A DNA stretch of 64,000 nt from Diphasiastrum complanatum (lineage: Eukaryota; Streptophyta; Lycopodiopsida; Lycopodiales; Lycopodiaceae). Below, piece after piece: positions 1 to 9,908 of the stretch (positions within the stretch are counted from its first letter, which is position 1; each line of letters begins with the position of its first letter). The notes under the pieces are model-generated. The model had not been told where the DNA came from, made no database searches, and saw only the letters and a program-made list of their open reading frames with translations. Position numbers and translations under genes: made by a program. The DNA lies in NCBI GenBank assembly GCA_029204225.1, contig CM055104.1, positions 23,130,786 to 23,194,785 on the forward strand. The letters are read 5' to 3'.

Positions 1-617
1 TAATGAGAGTAAACTATCTTCATCAAGAGTTAGCTGGTATTGCAGACGCTCTTAAGAACAATGAACTTGTTCAAGTAGTCCTTAATGGACTTAGAGATGA
101 GTATGACAATATTGTGCAGACTAATGCTGTCAGGGAGGAACTTCCATCCTTGGAGACACTGCAAGGTGTTCTCATTGCTGAAGAAAGTAGGCAAGCAAAC
201 AAGATGCTGAGGATCAACAGACTTTCATTGAAAGATGGTGGAGATGACAAGGCAATCTTCATCAGAGACAAGTCAAGAGGCAAGGGCAAAGGTGAGGATC
301 AGTCCTCACAAGTTGCAACATCCAGTGGCAAAAAGAAGCTGTCAAAGATCAAGTATTTTTTATGTGGCAAGGAAGGCCACTATGCATCAAACTGTTTCAA
401 GAAAAAGAACCAATCTAAACAAGCTAACCTTACTAATGAGGATGAGTGTGAGAGTGTTGAGAGTGAAAGAGAAGATTCTTTAATGATGTCTAGTTTTTCA
501 TCTTTTCCTTTCAAGAATGAAGAAGTCTGGTGGATAGATAGTGGGGCTAGTTCGCATATGTCTAGTTCTAGAAACTCTTTCACAAGTCTCATGCCATATC
601 TAGGTGCAAAAAGATGA
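1..617 (+). pseudogene. copia C1 gag C-terminal part plus start of protease (broken)
   Basis: The reading frame carries the copia Gag signature LVQVVLNGLRDEYDN near its start, a basic linker, a zinc knuckle and the protease motif WWIDSGASSHM. The knuckle reads YFLCGKEGHYASNC, so the first Cys of CX2CX4HX4C has become Tyr (about residue 118 of this frame), probably abolishing zinc binding. The protease Asp (DSGA) is intact. The frame ends at TGA 615-617; a 98%-identical fragment at 36343-36673 has TCA (Ser) at the same codon, so this stop is a C-to-G substitution. The start of gag lies outside the window. Confidence 0.9.
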
Positions 618-1895
618 ATCTATACTGCTAATGATGTAGAGTGTAGAATTGAAGGAATAGGTAGTATTCCACTGCATGCATCATCATCAAAATCTTTTTG
701 CTTGCATGATGTGCTTTATGTACCTAGACTAACCAAAAATCTCATTAGTGTAAGACAGTTGTTTGATAGTGGATTGGATGTCAAGTTTCAAGTTGACAAG
801 TGTATAATCTCAAGAGAAAATGAAGTTATTGCTAGAGGATCTAGGATTGGAAAGTTGTACAAACTAGATTATAGGGAGAGTGCTAACATTTCAGATAATG
901 CTTATGAGACCAAGGTTCTTCAGGAGGATCTGTGGCATAAGAAATTGGAACATCCCAATTTCAAAGCCATGCATGCATATCTATGGTCAAGGAAGGAAAA
1001 GTTGTTGGACTACCAAAGACACTGTCAAAGGAGCTTCAACCTTGTGAAGCTTGTGTTTTGGCAAAATCATATAGAAGGCCTTTTCCTAGATCAAGCATCA
1101 AAACAATGCATCCATTTGAACTCGTGCACTCTGATGTTCATTTCTCTTCAACTAAGAGCAAAGGAGGAGCAAATTTTTTTGTTTCCTTTGTAGATGATTA
1201 TACAAGATATTCTTGGATCTATATGATGTCTTATAAAGCCATGGTTTATGATGTTTTTCTTACTTTCAAAGCTTATGTAAAAAAGCGGTTTTCGTTTAAG
1301 TTGAAAGCTTTGAGAAGTGATAGTGGAGGAGAATACACCTCCAATAAGTTTAAATACTTTTATGAGAGAGAGAGAATACAAAGAGAATTTTCTTGTTCTT
1401 ATACTCCTCAACAAAATGGAATTGTTGAGAGAAAAAAATAGAAGTTTGTGTGAATGTGCAAAAGCCATTAGGCTAGAAGCTTCTCTACCTAAAGAATTTT
1501 GGGGAGAAGCAGTTGCATGTGCAAATTATCTTTGTAATAGGCTTCCTAATCTTGCAACAGAAGGAAGAACACCATTTGAGATGTTGTATAAGAAAAAGCC
1601 TAAGGTAGATCATCTTAGGATCTTTGGCTGTGTATGCTTTGTGCATGTACCTTTAGAGACTAGGAAGAAGGATGATCCTAGTGCTGTTAAAGGAATTTTT
1701 GTAGGATATGCATCTACTAAAAAAGCGTACAAAGTATATCTTCCCTCTACTAACAAGAATGTTGTTAGTAGAGATGTGATCTTTCATGAAGATCAGAAGT
1801 TTAACTTGGATGAAGCACTGATCAAGGAGTCTCATGCAAGATCTACAATCATCAATCTTGATGTTGCTCAAGAAGTGGTGAGGCCTGAGGCCTAA
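618..1895 (+). pseudogene. copia C1 protease end and integrase, frameshifted
   Basis: Past the TGA, the same protease frame resumes (LHDVLYVPRLTKNLISV). It is followed by the integrase zinc region (HKKLEHPNF, then CEACVLAKSYRRPF in another frame), then the catalytic core with HSDVH, LRSDSGGEY and TPQQNGIVERK, which supply the D, D and E of the DDE triad. A frameshift near 1436-1441 moves the remainder (CECAKAIRLEA, then RIFGCVCFVHVP and the GYAS...KVYLPS...SRDVIFHED stretch) into the third frame, ending at TAA near 1895. At least two frameshifts are needed to read the protein. Confidence 0.9.
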
Positions 1896-1980
1896 GGAGG
1901 AGCAACTTCAAGCACCCACACCAAGAAGACCTACAAGAGAAAGATCTGAGCCAAGAAGGCTCACATATGATGAGGAAGAA

Positions 1981-2817
1981 ATGCATGTGGAAGGTGAAAC
2001 TTCCTATCATGCTCTCTTCATATTAGATGAAGAGCCTAAAGATGTCCAAGAAACACTTCAATCCAAGATGTGGGTTGAAGCAATGACCCAAGAGTTTGAA
2101 GCCTTGATGTCAAACAACACACGGGAGCTTGTGGAGCCACCAAACAACATGCATGTGAATGGATGTAAGTGGGTTTTCAAAATCAAGTATAATAATGATG
2201 GATCTATCAATAAATATAAAGCAAGGCTTTGTGCCAGATGCTACTCTCAAATCAAAGGTCTTGACTATGAAAACACCTTTGCACTAGTTGCAAAAATGGC
2301 AACAATCAGAATACTCATATCTTTTGCATATTTTCACAATTGGAGAATGTTTCAGCTTGATGTTTCTAATGCCTTTCTCAATGGTTACCTTGAGGAGGAG
2401 ATTTACATGGTGCAACCTCCTAGTTTTGTGAAAGAAGGTGAAGAATCAAAAGTTTGTCTTTTGTTCGAAAGTCTGTATGGACTTAAACAAGCACCAAGGT
2501 CTTGGTATGCAAGGCTCAGCTCCTATCTCATATCACTCAAATTTGGTCTTAGTGAATATGACCTCTCCCTGTATTACTTTGTAATTATTCTTCTCATCTA
2601 TGTAGATGATATTATTCTTTGTGGAAATAATGAGAAGCTAGTTGAAGAAACTAAGCATGCACTTGGTAGTCAGTTTAAGATGCAAAACTTAGGAGTTCTT
2701 CACTATATTCTAGGCCTTGAAATTGATTTTTGGAAAGGTCAAGCCTTTATAAGTCAAAGTAGATATGCACTTTCCATGCTCAAGAAATTCCAAATGGAAA
2801 ACTGTAAAGGCCTATAG
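1981..2817 (+). pseudogene. copia C1 reverse transcriptase
   Basis: This is the RT domain of copia pol. Visible motifs are CKWVFKIKYNNDGSINKYKARL, LDVSNAFLNGYLEEEIYM, LYGLKQAPRSWYARL and the catalytic LIYVDDIILCG. The polymerase Asp residues are still present, although AKGYAQ, which is usual in copia RT, has drifted to ARCYSQ. The frame stops at TAG about 2815-2817, just before the connection to RNase H. It is separated from the integrase remnant by about 85 bases that still encode linker-like codons. Confidence 0.9.
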
Positions 2818-2877
2818 ATAGATACACCAACGGAGCAGATTGTAAAAGTTCCTATAAAAGATGATGAAAAATCCTTT

Positions 2878-3585
2878 GTGGACATCACTCTTTATAGGAA
2901 TCTTATTGGCTCACTTATATGGTTAACAGTGACTAGGCTTGATCTAAGATTTAGTGTGCATAAGCTAAGCCAACACATGCAGGATCCAAAGATATATCAT
3001 TGGAAGTTGGCTAAAAGAATCTTGAGGTATATATCTTCTATCTTAAATTATGGATTATTCTACAAAGGAGAAGATCTAACTTTGGTTGCTTTTTCAGATT
3101 CAGATTTTGCAGGAGACAAGTTGGATAGAAAATCCACAAGTGTTTACACAATTTTCCTTGAAGGGAACCTAGTTTCTTGGCTATAAAAGAAGCAAGCAAC
3201 TATATCCTTATCATCCTGTGAAGCTGAGTACAAATCTCTTACAATCACAACAAAGAAGGTTTTATGGATCAAAAGGCTACTTTTGAAGCTAAAGTGTTAT
3301 GGAGATGAAGACCTTCCAACTATCAAGAATGATAAGATTTCAACTTAGGCTCTTGCAAATAATCATGTGTTCCATGCAAGGAGCAAACACATCGAGGTAG
3401 CTCATCATTTTATAAGAGAAAAAGTCATTGGGAGAGAGATTTAATTGGAGTATGTTGGATCTTCAAATTGTATTGCAGATCTTCTCACCAAGCCATTGCT
3501 CAAGAATGTCTTTATCAAGATGAGGTCTAACCTTGGCCTAATTTTAAAGTCTATGTTGGATAGGAACATGTATTTGAAGGAGGAG
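2878..3585 (+). pseudogene. copia C1 RNase H with in-frame stops
   Basis: The RNase H domain starts with DITLYRNLIGSLIWLTVTRLDL. It carries FSDSDFAGDKLDRKST, a stop at about 3184, KKQATISLSSCEAEYKSLT, another stop near 3346, and finally the NCIADLLTKPLLKN stretch. The reading continues to KEECED-stop, so the last codons and the stop lie inside the LTR that begins at 3586. Several nonsense changes make it non-functional. It is the natural C-terminus of the RT at 1981-2817. Confidence 0.87.
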
Positions 3586-4171
3586 TGTGAAGATTAGTAA
3601 AAAAATATCTTCCTATCTCGAGTTTTGGGGCCATGACCATGTCATTTCCATTTGTAAACTATGTTGTACATAAAGGTATGTGAATTGATCACATAACCTT
3701 CTAGAATAGGTCGAGTTTGGGTTAGGTAGATTCAAATTTGATGTCATGAAAAAGTTTAGATAGCATACAATGTCATTCAGTGTGCATGCAAGCCACATGC
3801 AATCAGTGCATGCAACATGAAAGTGGTTTCTGTGATCTACACATGTCCAAGCAATTTTATGAGTTGACATGCAATACATGCAATATCCATGCATGCAATT
3901 ACACATGTGGATCCTTGGTAGTTGAGTTAACCGAGTTAAGTGGACTTTCCATGCAACATCACTGTAGGAACTTGAGCCACTTTGATGTAGGGAAGTTGTG
4001 GCATGTTTTGCCATATTGTGAATAATGAGATTTTGGTGTTTTGGACTCATTCTCTCTCTACCCGTGTTTTCTAGTGTTGATTTTCTCTCTCTACCTGAGA
4101 GCAGCCTATTTTCTCATATTGAACACTTAGAATTATTTATGACATTCATTCCTCATAGTGAGAAGTTAATT
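3586..4171 (+). repeat. 3' LTR of copia C1 (type L1), 3'-truncated
   Basis: It starts TGTGAAGATTAG directly after the purine tract at 3575-3585. It is homologous, in opposite orientation, to the complete LTRs 44750-45467 and 57780-58509. Shared landmarks include the CTATCTCGAG block, the CATGCA-rich stretch, the GAATAATGAGATTTTGGTG block and paired CTCTCTCTACC tracts. Similarity is lost around 4171, before the expected CA end, so the LTR is truncated or interrupted by the 4172-5040 segment. Confidence 0.82.
3785..3897 (+). promoter_or_regulatory. cluster of CATGCA (RY-type) motifs in LTR U3
   Basis: Seven CATGCA hexamers start at 3785, 3796, 3809, 3868, 3877, 3888 and 3892. CATGCA is the core of the RY element recognised by plant B3-domain regulators (ABI3/FUS3/LEC2 class). 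Similar CATGCA/TGCATG clusters occur in the related LTRs at about 45150-45310 and 58190-58330. A regulatory role is inferred from density and conservation only. Confidence 0.5.
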
Positions 4172-5040
4172 CCTCTAGACTGCTTGCAAGGGTGCGACAT
4201 GTACGGGTTCACCCATAGGGTGCTGGTTCTGCTTCTGCCTCGATTTGCGCGGCTGCAACTCTAGGGAAGTTTGGGGCTTGATTTGCAATCCTTCTTGGTA
4301 CTGATCGTCCGGATCTCAACTTCATTCGACGGAGATGTCCAGGGTAGCTGGATCTTGATGGATGTGTGGAATTCAATCTGGATCTTTAGGAATCTAATCA
4401 GTCTGGGTGGCCAAAAGTGTGATTTTAGGCCGCTTACGGTGGTTTTTCCTTGATAACTTTTTGATCCTTGCTCCGATTGGCCTGAGATTTTCACATTAGT
4501 TGGATCTAGTGTACATCTAACTATTAAACTATTCTATAAGGATTAATCATGCGAGGGTTGGTTATGCAAAGGTTCTTTCATTAAAGCAAATAAAAATCTT
4601 GATTTCTTCAAATCTGTTGAGAGCTAACCTTTGCAGGCTTGTCAAGGGCTAGATCTGGGACGGATCTGGCTCTATTTCAAGGGGAGAAGGTTCTTTCTTA
4701 CAGATAAAATAGTTATGGATGTCTGCGAAGGTTCAAAAGCACTTTTTTTTTTATCACTTATCTCTGGTAACTAACATTCGTAGGGTTCATCACTGATGGA
4801 AAAAAGCATCTTGAAGACATTGGGAAGGTCTGCGAAGGTTACTTCTACGAGGATTTGATGGATCTTCTGATTTTAGTGATTTTTAGGCCCCCAATTTTTC
4901 GCTCACTCAAATCAAACTAACCTTCGCAAGCTCTTTTGTGTCCTTGTCTCACTGAGATGGAACTTCAAAATTCTATGCGAAGGTTCTTGGCCACTGGAAC
5001 TGAAAATTTGGGTGTCTACGAGCGTTGTGTCTGATTTTTT
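4172..5040. repeat. unclassified segment with dispersed TGCGAAGGTT motif
   Basis: No credible coding region is visible. The segment is somewhat more GC-rich at its left end than its surroundings. The decamer TGCGAAGGTT or a one- to two-base variant occurs in both orientations at 4550, 4565, 4626 (inverted), 4724, 4831, 4919 (inverted) and 4976. Such bi-directional short repeats resemble subterminal transposase-binding sites of DNA transposons. I see no terminal inverted repeat that would confirm this. Confidence 0.45.
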
Positions 5041-6206
5041 CGTGAGGGCTATATTTCACATGAAAAGCATAATCATGTGTGTTTTCTACAAAAGAGTTTG
5101 TATGGACTTAAGCAAGCACCAAATAGTTGGTATGCTAACCTCAAAACCTTTCTACTTTTCCAAAAATTCATTATGAGTGAACATGATCATTCATTGTATT
5201 ATAGATTTGATGGAAATTATGTTACTATCCTTCTAATCTAGGATGATATCATTTTGAGTGGAGACAACAATCAAGATGTAGATGACTTCAAGATAGCACT
5301 CAAGAAGGAATTTGATGTACATGATCTTGGTCATTTGCACTACATATTAGGAATAGAAGTAATTAGGACTTCTCAAAATACTTTCATTTGTCAAGAGAAG
5401 TATGCTAATTCTATTCTTAGAAGATTTCATATGGAATATGTAAAGTCTATTGATACACCTATGGAATCAAATGTAAAGCTCACTATAAGAGGTAATGACA
5501 AATCCTTCAAGGACATTACTCTCTACAGGAAGCTAGTTGGTTCACTCATATATCTAACCATCACAAGACCTAATCTAGCTATTGTGTTGGTAGATTAACT
5601 CAATTCATTGCATGATCCTAGTGTGGAGCATTGGAAGCTAGGAAAGAGAGTATTGAGATGCATCTCGGGTTCTAGAGATTTTGGTTGTTTATGGAGGATC
5701 ATCACCTAACTTGTATGGATTTTCAGATTCGGACCTTGTTGTAGATAAAACGGATAGGAAATCCATAAGTGCACATGCTATATTCATAGGTGATGGATCT
5801 ATCTCATGGATGTCGAAGAAACAAGCAACAATCTCATTATCTTTTTGTGAGGCCGAGTACAAAGCCTTGACTTCATGCACAAAGGAGATGCTATGGATCA
5901 AAATGATGGTAATGGATTTTCACTTGTTGGATTTTTCAGAGAGTCCAATCATCTTTTGTGATAATCTTTCAACCCAATGATTGGCAAGCAATCCTATTTT
6001 TCTTGCAAGGAGCGAGCATATTGAAGTGGCTTATCATTTTGTGAGACAACAAGTCATGGCAAAGGAGGTGGAGCTTCAACATGTCTCATCAAGGGAGTGT
6101 GTGGCTGATATCTTCACCAAAGCATTAGGAAAAGACTTGTTTATGAAGCATAGAACATCACTTGGAGTTCTATCTAAATCTATGCTAAAACTAGTTGAAG
6201 AGGGAG
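5041..6206 (+). pseudogene. copia (C2 family) RT-RNase H 3' half, degenerate
   Basis: The reading starts inside RT (EGYISHEKHNHVCFLQ, SLYGLKQAPNSWYANL) and runs to the end of RNase H (FTKALGKDLF, MLKLVEEGV). It is closely similar to the C-terminal part of the intact element at 14267-18217. The YVDD motif is destroyed: TAT-GTG-GAT-GAT has become TAG-GAT-GAT, a three-base loss that creates a stop at about 5239-5241. Further stops follow near 5596 and 5978. The 5' two thirds of the element are absent and the left junction lies near 5041. Confidence 0.9.
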
Positions 6207-6384
6207 TGTGAAAAAATCAACTAGTTTAGTTGTTCTAATTTGGCAATTTTGAGGCCAACATGAAATCTCAACTTAGATATAGATTTATATTTGTCAATAA
6301 AGGCCTAAATAGTGTCTATATTATTTTTGGCAAGTAGATAAATGGATGAGGTCAGATTTGGACCCATTCTAATTGGCTAGATTT

Positions 6385-6475
6385 CATACATTGCATCTTT
6401 TGTTAAAAGCTTTCAGCCCAATGAGTGGCAAGCAATCCTATTTTTCTTGCAAGGAGCAAGCCATACATTGCATCT
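6385..6475 (+). repeat. RNase H-derived insertion inside an LTR, flanked by a 14-bp duplication
   Basis: Bases 6411-6460 are nearly identical to 5967-6017, which is part of the RNase H coding sequence of the same element. The copy sits between two copies of CATACATTGCATCT at 6385-6398 and 6462-6475. This looks like a templated repair insertion rather than a transposon. Confidence 0.75.
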
Positions 6476-6567
6476 AGACTAGAATTTTTAGGTTTTTTTT
6501 ATGGAGTACCAAGAAGTTACCATTTAGGGCAAGTTTAGGGCAATTGGCCAAATGACATTTTGGAAGC

Positions 6568-6576
6568 TATAAATAG
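6568..6576 (+). promoter_or_regulatory. LTR TATA box
   Basis: TATAAATAG sits 361 bases into the 731-bp LTR, the expected place for the U3/R boundary promoter. The identical string is found at the equivalent place in the complete element's LTRs (13979-13987 and 19187-19195, minus strand). Confidence 0.75.
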
Positions 6577-6937
6577 CTATACCAGCATGGAGAAATAATG
6601 ATCAAAGTTTCTTTCTTTGTGGTAAATTCATCTCTTGTGTTTCTATGTCCATCTCTTTCATATTTCTCAAGATATCTTGATTTCTAGTCTGTAGAATGTC
6701 AATCTTGTGATTGATCTTACTTCCACACGTGTGAAGGACACTGGGCTATTGTTGTTGTATGGACAAGGACAGTACCTTACTGTAGTTTTATGCATATGAT
6801 TAGATCTTAGTGATTTATGCAATTCTAGCATGCTAAAACTGATGATTTCTATTTTGTAGCTAAATCTAGATGTGCACCCAAATTTGGTCAAGATCTTAGA
6901 GATCCATCAAGTATGTTTTGGATCTGATTATCTCACA

Positions 6938-7711
6938 TAAGATTATAATATGTACATGTATATGTATATTTGAAATCCTTTAAAATTAATAGTATCTATT
7001 CAACATTTTTTTATGTACCAAGAGAAGCATCTTCTAAAATTGCTTCTTTATGTGCTATTTCAATACTAGGAGGCTTAAAAACTACAATCTCCTTTCCTGT
7101 TATTCCTCCTTTCTCTCCATTGGGGAGGATCATTGATTTCCTGCTAATCTAATATTATAATATCTACATCTTGTGCAACTTAGAAGGTTGTTAGAGTAGG
7201 AGCAGCTCTTTTTTTCCCCCTTTGGGGCTCTGAATTTCAAGATCAAAACTTTTGCCATTTGAAACAAAAGTTTTTATCAACTCTTGTCTCAATTTTTATA
7301 CTTCATCATGTTTGTACAGTTCAAGAGCAAACTATCATTATCAATAAAATGGATGAGAAAATCAATGAAAATGATTTTGAAGAAATAAAAACTTAAATGA
7401 CAAGAATATCAAATGAATTGTTCTGTCAATACAAAAGTAGAAAAAACAATATTACCTTATCAATATCAACATCTATTTGTACATTATACCATTCAAAAAA
7501 TAGCTATGTGTTGTACAACACAAATCATGCATATCTAAAAGAAGCATGCTGCTATACAGACTGCAAACATTGAAAGAAAACTATTAACATTATGAAAAAT
7601 AATTTATGCACAAAAGGTTGATAAATACAAGAAAATATATTACTTACCAAAAATATTACATAAAAAAGAAGTTGTCGACCATGAACGCAATGAATATCCA
7701 AGCATTTATAT
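6938..7711. other. AT-rich intergenic stretch, nothing recognised
   Basis: There are no plausible coding regions, LTR ends or repeats that I can support. The sequence is AT-rich with scattered short open frames in all directions. Confidence 0.6.
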
Positions 7712-8130
7712 GTGAATGGAATTGATAAAGCACATCAAAACCCTTGTTTTATTTGCATATATCTTGTACGTAAACTTGCTATAGAAAGACTTGATAGCCT
7801 GGATTTTATTCCTTTCCCTGATCCTACAAATAATTTCATCTTAAATTCTTTGGAATACATTAACACTTCTATGACTGAGTTACTACCCAATGATTTCATA
7901 TATTCAAAAGAATTACCTTACCTACTTTGCACCTATAAGGCGCATAAGGAAGCATTTCGATGGATCACAAATGCCCATGATTGATATTTTTCTAGACTTG
8001 CAAAATTCCTAACAGGTGCTCTTGGTATGCTGTATCCTTTCATTATGAAAGATGCTGACCTGAAGGCAAAAACATAGAAGAGTGTCCTAAATGGGGATAC
8101 ATCTTTACTTTGGCAATGTGATTCATCAGT
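7712..8130 (+). pseudogene. possible reverse-transcriptase fragment, unassigned
   Basis: An open stretch of 90 codons followed by a stop continues in frame with LAKFLTGALGMLYPF and then WQCDSSVDF. The segment around YLLCTYKAHKEAFRWITNAHD followed by LAKFL has the feel of the PK-HK...R.I...Y..AKFL region of non-LTR or Penelope-like reverse transcriptases. That is pattern recognition only; the catalytic YXDD is not visible. It may equally be a decayed exon of an unknown protein. Both flanks are non-coding. Confidence 0.28.
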
Positions 8131-8411
8131 TGACTTCTACTAAATTTACCCGAGCATATATGTCAGAAATGGTGAACTCCTGCAACTTTGCCGCGACGTG
8201 AGGGACAAACGATTCACGAAAGTCAACGTAACGTGCCTTGACTCGAAGGACGAACGATTGATGAAAATCAAATATGCCTCCAGGACCACAAAAACCGAAA
8301 AGCGACGAGAAATGAAGAGAAACAAAAGGAAATGAAAGAAACGAAAGGGAATCTTTCGTGCTGCCAGCTAGCAGCTCGATGGGATCATATGATATAGCCT
8401 TTTGTCCTGAG
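8131..8411. other. unassigned spacer
   Basis: There is no coding or repeat signal I can name. It ends where similarity to the right-edge copia (63505-64000) begins. Confidence 0.5.
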
Positions 8412-8770
8412 TTTGATTGACTTTTTCGATTCTTGTTCGAATGTTCAGGTGATACAAATTTCCTTCTCTGTTGCCTTTAGCAATCAGGTTATCAGAATCT
8501 TCCTCGACATGTTTGTATCAACTATCTTAGCTATAGATAGAAGATCTTTATCAAGAGTAGGGACATAGAGAACTTTCTCCAGTTTCTTGTCACCCTGATT
8601 CGTGTCTTGTCACCCTGATTCGTGTCTAGCCATAATACACCAGTTCCATCAACCACGTGTTTAGAACCGTCTCCAAGTATAATGAATCTTGAATCATTCG
8701 TCTTCTTGTACTCAGACAAAATTTGTTTCGAGGAAACAAAATGTGAGGTGGCTCCCGAATCAAGTACTAC
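8412..8770 (-). pseudogene. copia C3 protease fragment
   Basis: On the minus strand the protease motif DSGATSHFVSS is followed by SEYKKTNDSRFIILGDGSKH and VDGTGVLWLDTNQGDK. A tandem duplication of the 20 bases CTTGTCACCCTGATTCGTGT (about 8586-8625) shifts the frame; the homologous copy near 63708 has this unit only once. The sequence then runs out of homology at about 8412. Confidence 0.75.
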
Positions 8771-8908
8771 TTCTTGAATTGAATTAGATGAACAACATAG
8801 ATCAATACTAGCATAAGCTGCTGAATTCCTTGTTGCCCTGTCTTCTACTGCTCTGGAGCATTATGCTTTGTCTTCGACATAGTTTGAATATGAAGGTTCG
8901 CTTCGATT

Positions 8909-9792
8909 CTACTCCCTTTTCTTTATGGGATTCTTATAACAGTCTATTGCTGCATGACCTCGTTTATGATAATGAATGCATTCAATCTTAGGATTTAGCC
9001 AATACTTTTCTTCTATGTGATAGGCTGATCTTCTGCATCTGTTGCAGATCTTCTTGTCACCAGAATTCTTCTGTTGTTTTCCAAATTGTTGTTCATTAGT
9101 CTTAGACTCATTCTTCTTAGATGACTCCCTCTTAAACTTAGACTTCCTAGAAGATTTATTCTTCTGAGTAAATAGAGCACTTTCTGAATCACCATTTTCA
9201 TCATAGCATTCACGAGCTTCTACTTCTTCCTTCACTCCGTCTATTGCCTTCTGAATTGTCATCGTCGCATCTTTTGCTAATAAGGTTCGAGTTGTGTGGA
9301 ATGACCTGGGTACGACTCGAAGAAAATAACTAAGCTGTTTTTCCTTAGAAATTGTATTTTTTGCACCAGAATTTTGTAAGGAACTAAATAGATCTTTAAT
9401 CTTTCGCACGAATGTGTTCAGGTCTTTGCCCTCCCACTGTAGGTAAGTTAATTGGTCTTCCAAGAACATGATCTGATTACGAGATCAAGTCTCATTCTTG
9501 GTTTGCAATTCTTCCCATACATCCTTTGCATTTGAAATTGATGTAAGATTTAGTATTATATTATCATGCACTGATGACGCAATAATTGCTATAGCTTTGT
9601 CATTTTTTAAACTCCATTCTCGAAATTCTTTGCCAGGAGTAGCTTATGGTTTTTCCTCAATTGGTTCTACCCATTGCCATAGACCTTCACCCTTCAACAA
9701 GAGTGAAGTCTTTAATTTCCAAATCAAGTAATTTGAACCTTCTGGGTCCAAGATTGTAGTGATCTTAACTTGAATATTGATGATCGACAACA
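8909..9792 (-). pseudogene. copia C3 gag
   Basis: Gag begins at about 9792 (MLSIINIQVK, then LDPEGSNYLIWKLKTSLLL, GEGLWQWVEP, AIAIIASSVHDNI, DVWEELQTKNET). It is interrupted by a stop near 9484 and continues as 186 open codons from 9469 (FLEDQLTYLQWEGKDLNTFV, LRVVPRSFHTTRTLL). At the C-terminal end the zinc knuckle reads CIHYHKRGHAAIDC: the second Cys is Tyr, so CX2CX4HX4C is broken. A second Cys-rich patch (CNRCRRSAYH) precedes it. Confidence 0.82.
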
Positions 9793-9895
9793 TCTTGTAA
9801 TTCTAAATAATCTCCAAATAGCGGCTTACTGATGGATGTATGAAGAATGCTAAGAAGGATTCGAAAATAACACTGTATCAACTTCAATTCCGTAG

Positions 9896-9907
9896 GCTCT
9901 GATACCA
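9896..9907 (-). promoter_or_regulatory. primer-binding site, initiator-Met tRNA type
   Basis: The minus-strand TGGTATCAGAGC matches the standard plant copia primer site complementary to the 3' end of initiator methionine tRNA. It lies one base inside the LTR end at 9909. Confidence 0.85.
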
Positions 9908-9908
9908 C

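Larger units (their letters stand above)
1..4171 (+). mobile_element. Ty1/copia element C1, 3' portion, degenerate
   Basis: A copia retrotransposon enters from the left edge in mid-gag. Its order is gag, protease, integrase, RT, RNase H and then a 3' LTR, which is the copia order (integrase before RT). The frame is broken by several stops and frameshifts, so it cannot be autonomous. The LTR starts at 3586 after the purine tract AAGGAGGAG and can be followed only to about 4171, where homology to related LTRs at 44750-45467 and 57780-58509 stops. No 5' LTR or primer site lies in the window. Confidence 0.93.
6207..6937 (+). repeat. 3' LTR of the C2-family copia remnant
   Basis: It starts TGTGAAAAAA directly after the purine tract GAAGAGGGAG and ends TCTCACA at 6937, giving 731 bases with the TG..CA and TGTGA..TCACA termini typical of this family. 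A TATA box (TATAAATAG) lies at 6568-6576 and the palindrome CACACGTGTG at 6724-6733. The start, TATA context and tail (GATGTGCA...AAGATCTT...TTTTGGATCTGA) match the LTRs of the complete element at 13619-19479. An internal 77-base insertion is described separately. Confidence 0.85.
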
